From positions 62,001 to 126,000 of the forward strand of contig NZ_KE386571.1 in NCBI RefSeq assembly GCF_000427645.1: a stretch of 64,000 bases of DNA, written 5' to 3'. Under the pieces are notes generated by a model that was not told the DNA's origin, made no database searches, and saw only the letters and a list, made by a program, of their open reading frames with translations. How positions within the stretch are numbered: the first letter of the stretch is position 1; the number at the start of each line of letters is the position of its first letter. The stretch is from Sphingomonas phyllosphaerae FA2. Lineage in GTDB: Bacteria; Pseudomonadota; Alphaproteobacteria; Sphingomonadales; Sphingomonadaceae. Made by a program: the position numbers and the translations under genes. This document shows positions 17,329-25,857 of this stretch, in pieces.

Positions 17329-18717
17329 TCATGCCGCGCGCGCCGCGTTCATGCGCGCGATCGTCGCGTGGTTGAGGATCAGCCGGCTGATCGTGACGGC
17401 GAGCAGCAGGTGCATCGCCGCCGGCACCAGCGTCGACAGGGCGCGGATGCCGGTCAGCGACAACGGCGTCTGGTTGTTCGCGCCGGCCTTGTAGGAGACG
17501 AGCACCAGCACCGCGCTGATCAGCGCCCCCGCGACCGCCCACGCCAGCTTCACGAAGAACTGATTGAACGCGAAGCTCATGCCCGACGAGCGCATCCCCA
17601 GCTTCCACTCGCCATATTGGTCGGCCAGCTGGATCAGCGTGAAATGCAGCGGCAAGGTGCAGCCCAGCACGATGCAGCACAGCCCGACCAGCACCAGCCA
17701 CAGGGTCGGATAGTCGCCCGGCACGAAGAAGGCGGCGACATGCCCGACGACGAGGATCAGATTGACCCAGATATAGATCGTCCGCACGTCATGGCGGCGC
17801 GTGAAGAAGGTGACGACGATCGAGCCGATGAACCCGCCGATCGTCGCGATGCCGAAGAAGAACGCCTGATAGGTCGTCCCGCCGTTCAGCACATAGGTGA
17901 TGAAATACAGCGCCGCGCCACCCTTGGTGTTGAAGATCGCGATCAGCAGCAGCGTCATCGCGAAGGTAATGCGCAACTGGTCGTTCTTCAGCGTATTGGC
18001 GATCGCGACGCGCAGCGGCGGCTCCTCGATGGCCGCGAAGGTGACGCGCTCGCGCACGAACAGGAAGCAGATCAGGAACATCGCCACCGCGGCGAGGCTC
18101 AGGAGCGCCACGCCGTCGCGATAGCCGCGCGCGACATCGCCCGCGCCGAGCGCGCGCACCATGATCGGCAGCCCGACCGAGACGGTGAACGAGGCGATCG
18201 CCACCATCGCGAACCGCACCGACTGGCAGGCGACGCCTTCCTCGGCGCTGTCGGTCATCCGCGTCACCAGCGCGCAAAAGGGGACGTTGTTGAGCGAATA
18301 GGAGAAGGCGAGCAGGAAATAGGTGATCGCGGCATAGGCGACCTTGCCGTCCTGCCCGAGATCGGGCGACTGGAAGGTCAGGAAACAGCTCAGCCCGACC
18401 GGGATCGCGGTCCACAACAGATAGGGGCGGAACTGCCCCCAACGCGTCTTCGTGCGGTCGGCCATGATCCCGATCAGCGGATCGGAGATCGCGTCGAAGA
18501 TGCGCAGCGACAGGAACAGGATACCGACCACGCCCGGCGCGATCCCGAACACGTCGGTGTAATAGAAGGTCAGGAAATTGGCGATCAGCCCGGTGATGAT
18601 CGTGCCCCCGGCGTCGCCGAAGCCGTAGGCGACCTTCTCGCCGAAGGGCACGCGCGCGGCCGGGGCCGGGGCGGGGTGGACCGGCGCGGCGTCGCCCTGT
18701 TGCGCGATCGTCGTCAT
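17329..18717 (-). CDS. GPH-family (MelB/XynB-like) sugar:cation symporter
   Basis: The 462-residue integral membrane protein has about twelve hydrophobic helices. The glycoside-pentoside-hexuronide signature near the N-terminus reads SLRIFDAISDPLIGIMADRT, followed by TRWGQFRPYLLW. This family imports small glycosides such as xylobiose, isoprimeverose or melibiose with Na+ or H+. The ATG at 18717 overlaps the GH31 stop (ATGA), so the two are coupled. A longer frame to 19110 is an artefact of the overlapping GH31 gene. Together with cytoplasmic GH31, this implies that intact alpha-linked oligosaccharides are taken in and cut inside the cell. Confidence 0.92.
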   Translation of the reverse strand: MTTIAQQGDAAPVHPAPAPAARVPFGEKVAYGFGDAGGTIITGLIANFLTFYYTDVFGIAPGVVGILFLSLRIFDAISDPLIGIMADRTKTRWGQFRPYLLWTAIPVGLSCFLTFQSPDLGQDGKVAYAAITYFLLAFSYSLNNVPFCALVTRMTDSAEEGVACQSVRFAMVAIASFTVSVGLPIMVRALGAGDVARGYRDGVALLSLAAVAMFLICFLFVRERVTFAAIEEPPLRVAIANTLKNDQLRITFAMTLLLIAIFNTKGGAALYFITYVLNGGTTYQAFFFGIATIGGFIGSIVVTFFTRRHDVRTIYIWVNLILVVGHVAAFFVPGDYPTLWLVLVGLCCIVLGCTLPLHFTLIQLADQYGEWKLGMRSSGMSFAFNQFFVKLAWAVAGALISAVLVLVSYKAGANNQTPLSLTGIRALSTLVPAAMHLLLAVTISRLILNHATIARMNAARAA

Positions 18718-20762
18718 GCCTCGGAGTCCATGAACGCCCCCGCGACGCGTGCGCCGGCGCGGACGAAGACCGGCAGCCGGTCGCGCGGCGCGGCGCAGCG
18801 AACCGTCGCGTTGCCCGCCACTTCCGCCCCGGTCCACGCATCGATCCACGCGCCCGCCGGCAGCCACACGTCGCGCGCGTCGACGCCCGCCGCGGTGACC
18901 GGCGCGACCAGCAGGTCGGGGCCGAACATATATTGGTCGTCGACTTGCCAGCTGCGCGGCTGCTCGGGATAGTCGTAGAACATCGGCCGCATCGGCGGGT
19001 CGCCCGCTTCGTGCGCGGTGCGCATCAGCCCGGCGACATACGGCCGTAGCCGCTCGCGCAGGCCGGCGTAGCGGCGCAGGATCGCGAACACCTCGTCGCC
19101 GAAGCTCCACAATTCGTTGCCCGCGCCGGTGTCACATTGCGCGACCCCGTCGCGGAACGGCTCGGCGGGTGGGGTGATCGGGTCGCGATGCCCGTGCATC
19201 CGCAGCACCGGGGTGAACACCGCCCATTGGAACCAGCGGATCATCAGCTCGTGAAACGCCGGATCGTCGACATCGCCGCCGTGGAAGCCGCCGATGTCGG
19301 TCGTCCACCACGGGATGCCCGCCATCGCCATGTTCAGCCCGGCGCTCAGCTGGTTGCGCATCGCGGTGAACGAGCTGTGGATGTCCCCCGACCAGATCAG
19401 CGCTCCGTACCGCTGGCTCCCCGCCCACGCGCAGCGCACCAGGCTGACGCTTTCGGTCGCGCCCTCGGCCGTCAGCCCGTCGTGGAGCGCCTGCGCATAA
19501 TAGAGCGGATAGGCATTGCCGACCGCCAGCACCTCGCCGGCATGATAGCGATAATTGTCGAAGTCATACGCGCCATATTCTGGCTCGGCCTCGTCGAGCC
19601 AGAACAAGGTCACGCCCTTGTCGTGGTAGTTGCGCTTTAGCGTCTGCCACAGGAAGTCGCGCGCGCCGGGATGCGTGACGTCGAGGAAGCGCGTGTTGCC
19701 GAGGAACTCCTGCTGCACGTCGATGCCGCGATTGGCGCGCACCAGATAGCCGCGCTCGGCGAGCGCCGGGTAATTTTCCGAGCGCGGATCGACGGTCGGC
19801 CACACCGACACCATCAGCGCGGTGCCCATCGCCGCCAGCTCGGCGCACATCGCGGCGGGGTCGGGCCATTCGCGCACATCGAACCGCCAGTCGCCCTGCA
19901 CCGGCCAGTGGAAAAAGTCGGCGACGATCACCGCCAGCGGGATGCCGCGGTCGCGATAGGCGCGCGCCACCGCCAGCAGCTCGTCCTGCGTGCGGTAACG
20001 CAGCTTGCTCTGCCACAGCCCCAGCGCATAATCGGGCATCATCGGCGCGGTGCCGGTGACCTGCGCATAATTGCGCACGATCTGTGCAGGCGCGTCGGCG
20101 GCGGTGATCCAGTAATCGATCTCGTGCGCGGCGCGCGCGGTCCAGACCGCGCCATTGGCGGCGAAACACGCCTCGCCGACCGCCGGGCTGTTCCACAACA
20201 TGCCATAGCCGTGGCTCGACACGACGAACGGCACGCTCGCCTGCGAATTGCGCTGCGCCAGTTCCAGCACGCAGCCGGCGAGGTCGAGGTTGGGCTGCTG
20301 ATATTGACCCATGCCGTACAGCCGCTCGCCCGGCCGGGCCTCGAACCGCACTGTGATCCGCGCCGCGCCGCCGGGCAACGGGCGGAACTCGCGGCCTGCC
20401 AGACCCAATGCGCTGATCGTGTCGACCGTGTCGCTGCCGATTGTCCAGAATTTGGTGACCGTATCGCGCTGCCGCCACTTCTCCTCGAGCAGAACGCGCC
20501 CGCGATTGTCCAGAAAGCGCACGCGCCCCTGTAAATCCAGCTCCGCCGTGATCCCGCCGTTGCGGATATGCGCCACCGAACCGACCCGTCCGACGAGCGC
20601 GGCGATCGGATCGATGTCGAGCAACGCGCCCGGCGCGGCGGGGCGGGGGGCATAGGTCGAGGCGCGCAGCCGCAATCCGCTGGGGCCATGCGCCTCGATC
20701 CGCACCCAATCGCCATCATAGGCCCAGGCAATCGCGCGCTCTTCAAGCGTCAGCGTATCCAC
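18714..20762 (-). CDS. GH31 alpha-xylosidase/alpha-glucosidase
   Basis: The 682-residue enzyme belongs to glycoside hydrolase family 31. The catalytic nucleophile is Asp390 in FWLDEAEPEYG and the acid/base is Asp460 in IWSGDIHSSF. The LDEAEPE form resembles alpha-xylosidases more than starch-type alpha-glucosidases. No signal peptide follows the chosen start, so it is cytoplasmic. I start at GTG 20762, which has GGAGAGGAAG about nine bases upstream; the longer frame would run through the operator and promoter. It is the first gene of the operon and would remove alpha-linked xylose (or glucose) from imported oligosaccharides. Xyloglucan fragments are a plausible substrate, but this is inference. 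Confidence 0.88.
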   Translation of the reverse strand: MDTLTLEERAIAWAYDGDWVRIEAHGPSGLRLRASTYAPRPAAPGALLDIDPIAALVGRVGSVAHIRNGGITAELDLQGRVRFLDNRGRVLLEEKWRQRDTVTKFWTIGSDTVDTISALGLAGREFRPLPGGAARITVRFEARPGERLYGMGQYQQPNLDLAGCVLELAQRNSQASVPFVVSSHGYGMLWNSPAVGEACFAANGAVWTARAAHEIDYWITAADAPAQIVRNYAQVTGTAPMMPDYALGLWQSKLRYRTQDELLAVARAYRDRGIPLAVIVADFFHWPVQGDWRFDVREWPDPAAMCAELAAMGTALMVSVWPTVDPRSENYPALAERGYLVRANRGIDVQQEFLGNTRFLDVTHPGARDFLWQTLKRNYHDKGVTLFWLDEAEPEYGAYDFDNYRYHAGEVLAVGNAYPLYYAQALHDGLTAEGATESVSLVRCAWAGSQRYGALIWSGDIHSSFTAMRNQLSAGLNMAMAGIPWWTTDIGGFHGGDVDDPAFHELMIRWFQWAVFTPVLRMHGHRDPITPPAEPFRDGVAQCDTGAGNELWSFGDEVFAILRRYAGLRERLRPYVAGLMRTAHEAGDPPMRPMFYDYPEQPRSWQVDDQYMFGPDLLVAPVTAAGVDARDVWLPAGAWIDAWTGAEVAGNATVRCAAPRDRLPVFVRAGARVAGAFMDSEA

Positions 20763-20796
20763 GCTTTTCTTCCTCTCCCCGCCCGGCAATTCCGAA

Positions 20797-20842
20797 CCGT
20801 AAACGTTTTCGGACTTGTGCAATCCGGGTGGTGGTCTGTCAA
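20797..20842 (-). promoter_or_regulatory. GH31 operon promoter with LacI-type operator
   Basis: CCGTAAACGTTTTCGG (20797-20812) is a near-perfect palindrome with the central CG of LacI/GalR-family operators. On the minus strand TTGACA (20842-20837) fits a -35 box, with a weak -10 around 20819-20814. That places the operator at the transcription start and about 35 bases before the GTG of GH31. The divergent gene at 20883 encodes a LacI-family protein, the obvious ligand-responsive repressor. The -10 is poor, so the promoter call is weaker than the operator call. Confidence 0.75.
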
Positions 20843-20882
20843 CACCCTTGCGCTGTGGACGTGCGGCAGCGATCAGGCGCGA

Positions 20883-21914
20883 ATGGACATTCGTGCGCTT
20901 GCCAGCCATCTGGGCCTGTCGATCGGCACTGTGTCGCGCGCCTTGAACGATCGTAAGGATGTCAGTCCCTTAACCCGGCAACGCGTGCTGGAGGCCGCAT
21001 CGGCGCTCGGCTACACGCCCAACCAGTCCGGCCGGACGCTGCGGATCGGCCGGACCGCGACGATCGGTTTTATGCTGACGCTGGAACACGATAGCGCGGT
21101 GCACGGCGATCCCTTCTTCATGGCGCTGCTCGAAGGCGTGCAGGCCGGCCTGGTGGAACACGGCCTCGACCTGGTCATCCTGCTGGCGCGCAAGGGCGAG
21201 GACGGTGAGACCTTCCTTCGCCGCCACATCGCGCGCGGCACCGTTGACGGCTGGCTGCTGTCCGGTACGCAATATGAGGATGCCCGGATCAAGTTGCTGT
21301 CGGAGCGTCGCATTCCCTTCGTCGCGCTCGGGCGTACCGCATCGATCGCCGATTATCCGTGGATCGATCTCGACTTCGAAGGTGTCGTTGCGGAGGCAAT
21401 GGCCTTGCTGCTCGCAGACGGGCACCGTCGCATCGGCTTGGTGACACCGCCGGCGACGATCAACAACAGCCACATCGTCGTCGCCGAATATCGCGCCGCG
21501 CTCGTCCGGGCCGGGCTTGCGGCGGATGAGGCATTGATTCACCGTGGCGACACCGACGAACATGACGGTGAGGCCGCGACGCGTGAGCTGATGGCTTTAG
21601 AGCAGCCGCCGTCGGCATTGTTGCTAATGGGCGAAACAGCTCCGGTGGGGGCGTATCGAGCGCTCCGCGACAAGGGTCGTGAGCCAGGACGAGATATCGC
21701 GGTGATTGGCCTGCGTAATAACCCCATGTGCCAAGCCCTGTCACCCGAGCTGACGTGCTTCACGCTTGATCTAAACGCCTTAGGTCTAGCTCTTGCGGGT
21801 AAATTAGTGTCGATAGTAGAAGATGAGGTCGGCTATGTCGAAGCAATCCAATCTCGTTGGCCCCTGAATATTCTTCTTCGGGAGAGCCACAAAGGAGGTC
21901 TGCCAAAAGAATAA
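20883..21914 (+). CDS. LacI-family transcriptional regulator
   Basis: The 343-residue protein opens with a LacI helix-turn-helix (MDIRALASHLGLSIGTVSRA) and hinge (LGYTPNQSGRTLRIGRT). A periplasmic-binding-protein-like sugar domain follows, with GFMLTLEHDSAV and AVIGLRNNPM. I start at ATG 20883, because the HTH begins there; upstream codons lie in the operator region. It is transcribed away from the GH31 operon across a palindromic operator and should repress that operon, and perhaps itself, until an inducer sugar binds. The gene's 3' end is followed within about 110 bases by IS6 debris. Confidence 0.94.
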   Translation: MDIRALASHLGLSIGTVSRALNDRKDVSPLTRQRVLEAASALGYTPNQSGRTLRIGRTATIGFMLTLEHDSAVHGDPFFMALLEGVQAGLVEHGLDLVILLARKGEDGETFLRRHIARGTVDGWLLSGTQYEDARIKLLSERRIPFVALGRTASIADYPWIDLDFEGVVAEAMALLLADGHRRIGLVTPPATINNSHIVVAEYRAALVRAGLAADEALIHRGDTDEHDGEAATRELMALEQPPSALLLMGETAPVGAYRALRDKGREPGRDIAVIGLRNNPMCQALSPELTCFTLDLNALGLALAGKLVSIVEDEVGYVEAIQSRWPLNILLRESHKGGLPKE

Positions 21915-22021
21915 GTTGAGCGTAGCTTGGTAATGCATAAGAAGTGGCTTCTGTATAAATAATCTTCGCCACTTTATCTTGTTTTTACCATCCGCTGATG
22001 GAATTATTGGTCGTTCATGAG

Positions 22022-22326
22022 CCATGCCGAGAAGCAGGAGGTAGGCCGCTGGGCGAACAACGGGGTGGAGAACAGTCACTTGCCGTTCCGACGAAGGGGG
22101 CGGGCAATGTTGCGGTTCTGGCAGATGAATACGCTGCAGAAGTTCGCATCTATCCACGCCAACGTCCACAATCACTTCAGCCTGGAACGCCACCTCATCG
22201 ACCGACAAAACTACCGTGAACGACGCTCAGCTGCACTGGCGGAGTGGCAGGCGCTTGTCAGCTGAACGTCGCCGTCAAAAGGCCGATTTGCATCGACTGG
22301 AGAGCGGTTCGCATTAGACTGACAGC
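22022..22326 (+). pseudogene. IS6 transposase remnant, 3' part with right end
   Basis: The sequence matches the last third of the transposase at 246-962. It encodes AEKQEVGRWANNGVENSHLP and continues to AALAEWQALVS, then the GCATTAGACTGACA right end. The first two thirds, including two of the three catalytic acids, are missing. Numerous base changes relative to the intact copy show that this is an old, separate insertion rather than a recent duplicate. Confidence 0.85.
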
Positions 22327-22411
22327 ACCGCCACTACCTTGCCAAACGATATTTGGTCGCCGAGGATTAGGCGGGGGGCACCGCCCAGCTAAATGCACCG
22401 GCTGGAGATCG

Positions 22412-22703
22412 GTTGATGGTGGGGCGGGGCGTGCCTGCGCACGTCAGCCTCGCCGTTCCTCTACTTCAGTCGTCGTCAGTGATCAGGCTGGGGCTGCTAA
22501 TATACGTGTGCTTGCCGCTGAGCCTACGGAACGTCGAGGACCTGCTATTCGAGCTCAGCATCGACATCTGGCATGAGACGCTGTGGTTGTGGTGGAGCAG
22601 GTTCGGCCTACTGTTTGCCGGAGACATTCGCCGGCAGCGGGTGAGCCGGATACGCGACCTTTGTCACTGGCGCTGGCACTTGGATGATATGTACGTAGAG
22701 CAG
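22412..22703 (+). pseudogene. IS6 transposase remnant, 5' part
   Basis: This fragment matches the first ~90 codons of the IS6 transposase: LPLSLRNVEDLLFE, LFAGDIRRQRVSRI and HWRWHLDDMYV are recognisable. It then breaks off into AT-rich unrelated DNA at about 22703. It lacks the rest of the catalytic core. It follows the 3' remnant in the same orientation, so the order is tail then head. That fits the junction of two direct IS6 copies, each cut by later deletions. Confidence 0.82.
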
Positions 22704-23532
22704 GTGCGCTGGCATAATATGGGATCAGCAAAGGAAGAATTTTTCTGATCTCCAAACGCCCTATATCGCAAGATCTGGCGGAAAACTTCTCCTTCGGTCG
22801 GGTGTGAGTTCGACGGGGAATGGTTATTTGGGTATGATGAGACAAACACCATCTTTGATATATTTTGCCAAGGCCTTAAAGTTGTAATATTTAAATATAT
22901 TTATTCTCATACGCTTTAAATATTATTTAGCCCGGCTTCATTGGTGCCGTTGATGGATTTAGTTTGTTTGCAGAAGGTAGCTATTCCGTCATGGATGACG
23001 TGACCTTCTCCCACCGCGGCAGTGCCAGAGTCTGCAACTTGGGCCCTGATGATCCTCGGCTTCGGCGGGGTGGGTTATTCCATACGTCGTCGCCAAAAGG
23101 CTGCTGTGGGCTTCGCCTGACCTCATACAAAAGTCCGTGGAAGCGATCCTGTGGTTTACGCCAAGATTTGCCGGCAGGGCGATTACTCCGGCCGGAGCTG
23201 GGCCACCCCGAATGACTCCGCTTCCCCTGCGCGCAGCCCTTTGACGCCTTGCTCACCCCGGGGAGCACGCCAGCAGCGCGTGATCGTCGAGGATGCCACC
23301 AGCGTGAGGTTGATGATGAGCGGATGTACCTCCGCGCGCGCAGCTTGCGTCCGTTGCCGCCGAATGGGGATGATTTTGACTCTTGAGGTTGATCTACTTC
23401 GGCGAGAAATGCCGCCGAGCATCTCACAGATGTTCACCCACGGCACGCAGGTGACCACTTTAGATTAGGCCAGAAATCTGTCACGATCCTGTAAGTGAAC
23501 CGGCGTCGGGGTCGCGAGGGGGCGATTGGCGG
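22704..23532. other. Gene-poor region with AT-rich segment
   Basis: About 830 bases without a recognisable gene. 22840-22960 is strongly AT-rich with ATATTTAAATATATTTAT-like runs, unlike the rest of the window. 23000-23460 is GC-rich, and both strands have open frames of 80-150 codons. Their compositions (Arg/Ser/Pro-rich, no known motif) look like decayed or non-coding DNA. Lying between IS6 debris and a kinase gene, it is probably a remnant of past insertions and includes the promoter of the kinase near its right end. Confidence 0.5.
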
Positions 23533-25068
23533 ATGAATTTTCTGGACCAATTAGAGACTTTCATGCCGCATGGTATGTGCCTTTTATGGCGTCCGGAGTT
23601 GATGATCCTCCACATTGGCTCTGATGCGCTTATCGCACTGGCCTATTTCGCCATTCCTTTCGGCATTGCACAATTTGTGAATGCCAGGGTTGACCTGGAT
23701 CAAGGTCACCGGCGTCTGGCTTTGCTGTTCGCTGCGTTCATCGGCCTTTGCGGCATAACTCACGTCGCCAGCATATTCGTCCTCTGGTACCCGTTCTACG
23801 TGACCGAGGGCTGGCTGAAGGCAGCGACCGCTGTCGCCTCCGTTGCGACGGCGATATTTGCGCTATCGCTTGTTCCGAAACTGCTCCTCCTGCCGTCCGC
23901 AAAAGCCTTGCAAAGGGAAATCGACGATCACCAGGCGACGCTGCGGGAGTTGCAGGCTGCTCGGGCCGCGCTCGCGCGGCGCGTGGATATGACCGAGAGC
24001 GAGTTGCGACGCGTCGAGGCAAACTACGAGACATCGGACAAGCTTCTCAGGTCCGTCGTGGAAACGGTACCCGGCGCGATCTACGCCAAGGATGAAGCAG
24101 GTCGAATGATCCTTGCGAACAAGAGCACGCTCAATTTCCTCGGCTTGTCGTGGGAAGCTGTCGTTGGAAAGAGGGATGACGAATTCATCGACGATGCCGA
24201 ACAGGCTGAGGCGATCATCGCCAATGACAGGTTGGTCTTGAGCGGCGGTGGCATCCGGGAAATGGAAGAGAGCATCACGCTTCCCGACGGCGGAACGCGG
24301 ACCTTTTGGTCGACCAAATATCCGATGCGGGACGACGCCGGTCGGGCAATTGGCATCGTCGGTGTCTCCGTCGACATCACGGACCGGAAGAAGGAAGAGA
24401 GTGACGCCCGTGCGTCGATCGAACGTGCGTTGGCGGAAAAGGTCGCTGCGCTGGAGCAGCGGGACATTCTCATCAGGGAAGTCTATCATCGTGTGAAAAA
24501 CAACTTGCAGATTATCGACAGCTTCCTGGTGCTGCAAAGCAGGTCGTTATCGGATCAGCGTGCCAAAGACGGGCTGAGAAGCCTACGTGATCGGGTATAT
24601 GCCTTGGGGCTCGTACATCACCAACTTATGGCGACGGCCGATTTTGCGACGTTCGATCTGTCGTCGTTCTTAAGTGAACTCGTCGAAAATCTCGCTGAGG
24701 GGTCTGGCTCTAGCGAAATCGCGCTTTCGGTCAGTGCCGATCCACTCACAGTGGGGCTGGACTTCGCCATACCGTTCGGTCTGTTGGTGACCGAACTTGT
24801 CACGAATGCCATCAAGCACGCATTCCCTGCGGGTTCCGGCACAATCCACGTTCAGGTGAATAACATCGGAGAGGATGAAGTCATGCTTCTCGTGAAGGAT
24901 GATGGGTGTGGGACCACTGCATCGGTGACAGGCGAACCTTCAACAGGCGGTGGGCTTGGCAAGAACATCATCACCAGCATGGCGCGTCAGCTTCGGGGCA
25001 ACGTGACCTACAGCTGTGACGACGGAACTCGTGTGGAGGTGCGGGTGAAGGGGCCGTGTCGGAAATGA
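23533..25068 (+). CDS. Ethylene-receptor-like membrane histidine kinase (EBD-PAS-HisKA_2)
   Basis: This 511-residue kinase has three N-terminal hydrophobic helices (about 26-48, 62-84, 94-118). They resemble the ethylene-binding domain of plant ETR1 and cyanobacterial SynEtr1. Aligning SDALIALAYFAIP and FIGLCGITH with the plant sequence puts Asp31, Tyr38, Ile41, Pro42, Ile70, Cys73 and His77 at the positions of ETR1 Asp25, Tyr32, Ile35, Pro36, Ile62, Cys65 and His69. Cys and His are the copper ligands. A coiled coil, a PAS domain (172-285) and a HisKA_2 core follow (His319 in YHRVKNNLQIIDSF; N box TELVTNAIKHAF). The response regulator gene overlaps its stop. Binding of ethylene or another small ligand is inferred from the residues only. 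Confidence 0.88.
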   Translation: MNFLDQLETFMPHGMCLLWRPELMILHIGSDALIALAYFAIPFGIAQFVNARVDLDQGHRRLALLFAAFIGLCGITHVASIFVLWYPFYVTEGWLKAATAVASVATAIFALSLVPKLLLLPSAKALQREIDDHQATLRELQAARAALARRVDMTESELRRVEANYETSDKLLRSVVETVPGAIYAKDEAGRMILANKSTLNFLGLSWEAVVGKRDDEFIDDAEQAEAIIANDRLVLSGGGIREMEESITLPDGGTRTFWSTKYPMRDDAGRAIGIVGVSVDITDRKKEESDARASIERALAEKVAALEQRDILIREVYHRVKNNLQIIDSFLVLQSRSLSDQRAKDGLRSLRDRVYALGLVHHQLMATADFATFDLSSFLSELVENLAEGSGSSEIALSVSADPLTVGLDFAIPFGLLVTELVTNAIKHAFPAGSGTIHVQVNNIGEDEVMLLVKDDGCGTTASVTGEPSTGGGLGKNIITSMARQLRGNVTYSCDDGTRVEVRVKGPCRK

Positions 25069-25439
25069 GCGATCTTTCGGATTATGTCCTGATCGTGGAC
25101 GATGAAGAGATGATCGCGATGGCCTTCAAGTACCAGATCGAGGATCTCGGGTATGCGGTGTGCGGAACGGCGGCCTCCGCGGATGAGGCCGTCGCTATGG
25201 CGTGCCTGCACCGGCCCAAGGTCGTGTTGATGGACATGCGTTTGCGGGGCGAGAAAGATGGCGTGGATGCGTCGTTAGACATTCACGAACGGGTCGGATC
25301 GCGCGTGATCTTCGTGACCGGCTCCAAGGAGCCCGCGACAGTGACGCGCATTCAGCTCGACCACCCCCGCGCTATCCTGTTCAAACCGGTGTCGTATCGG
25401 AAGCTCGAAAGCGCGATTCAGGAGGCGATGCTGGACTGA
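25065..25439 (+). CDS. Single-domain response regulator, partner of ethylene-receptor-like kinase
   Basis: A 124-residue CheY-like receiver with Asp-Asp pocket LIVDDEE, phosphoacceptor Asp57 in VLMDMRLRG, Thr in FVTGSK and Lys in LFKPVS. The RLRGEKDG loop resembles receivers paired with HisKA_2/HWE kinases. The ATG at 25065 overlaps the kinase stop (ATGA); a GTG at 25056 is an alternative with a closer AAGG. No DNA-binding domain follows, so the output must be a protein partner or a further relay. Coupled translation makes the pairing with the kinase very likely. Confidence 0.92.
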   Translation: MSDLSDYVLIVDDEEMIAMAFKYQIEDLGYAVCGTAASADEAVAMACLHRPKVVLMDMRLRGEKDGVDASLDIHERVGSRVIFVTGSKEPATVTRIQLDHPRAILFKPVSYRKLESAIQEAMLD

Positions 25440-25857
25440 TCTCGTCGAGGCGTATGGACATCGCGTGGCTGTGTCGGGGCTGCGACATGGCGCGGATTGA
25501 CGGGGCGACGACCTTACATGGGCGTCGGAACCACGCCCCCGCTGAGTGGCCGCGCTTGACCAGTCCCGCCACGAGGCAGCCATGCGTGAAGTGGCTTTCG
25601 CTGGCACCGTTAGTCAAATGCACCAGCGTTTAATCCAGGGCGGGATTAAGGCAGGTGAATTTAAGCTCGTCGAGCATTCTTGATGATCGGTCGTCGGCTG
25701 GCGTAGACGCGCTCCACCTTGATCGGTCGGCAGCCTGCCCACGGCACGCTCGTGATCTGACAGGGTTGAAACGCCGGAACCGCTTGCCTGTTCGGATTGC
25801 CATGCAATGGCGGCAAGGCGGTGGTTCCTGGTTCAAGAGAGACGGAATCCAGCCGCA
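25440..25857. other. Intergenic region before rlmJ
   Basis: About 420 bases with no convincing gene, RNA or strong hairpin. A 60-codon plus-strand frame (25453-25635) contains CRGC but no other protein-like signature and has no ribosome binding site. The rlmJ promoter is presumably in the right part. Confidence 0.5.

Noticed and set aside
12770-17494. A 1,574-codon open frame on the plus strand
   Set aside because: It lies antisense to the TonB receptor, hydrolase and transporter genes. It is Arg/Ala/His-rich without motifs, as expected of a GC-rich shadow frame.
22981-23427. A 148-codon minus-strand frame in the gene-poor patch
   Set aside because: Low-complexity Ser/Arg/Pro composition and no recognised family; overlapping frames on the other strand are equally open.
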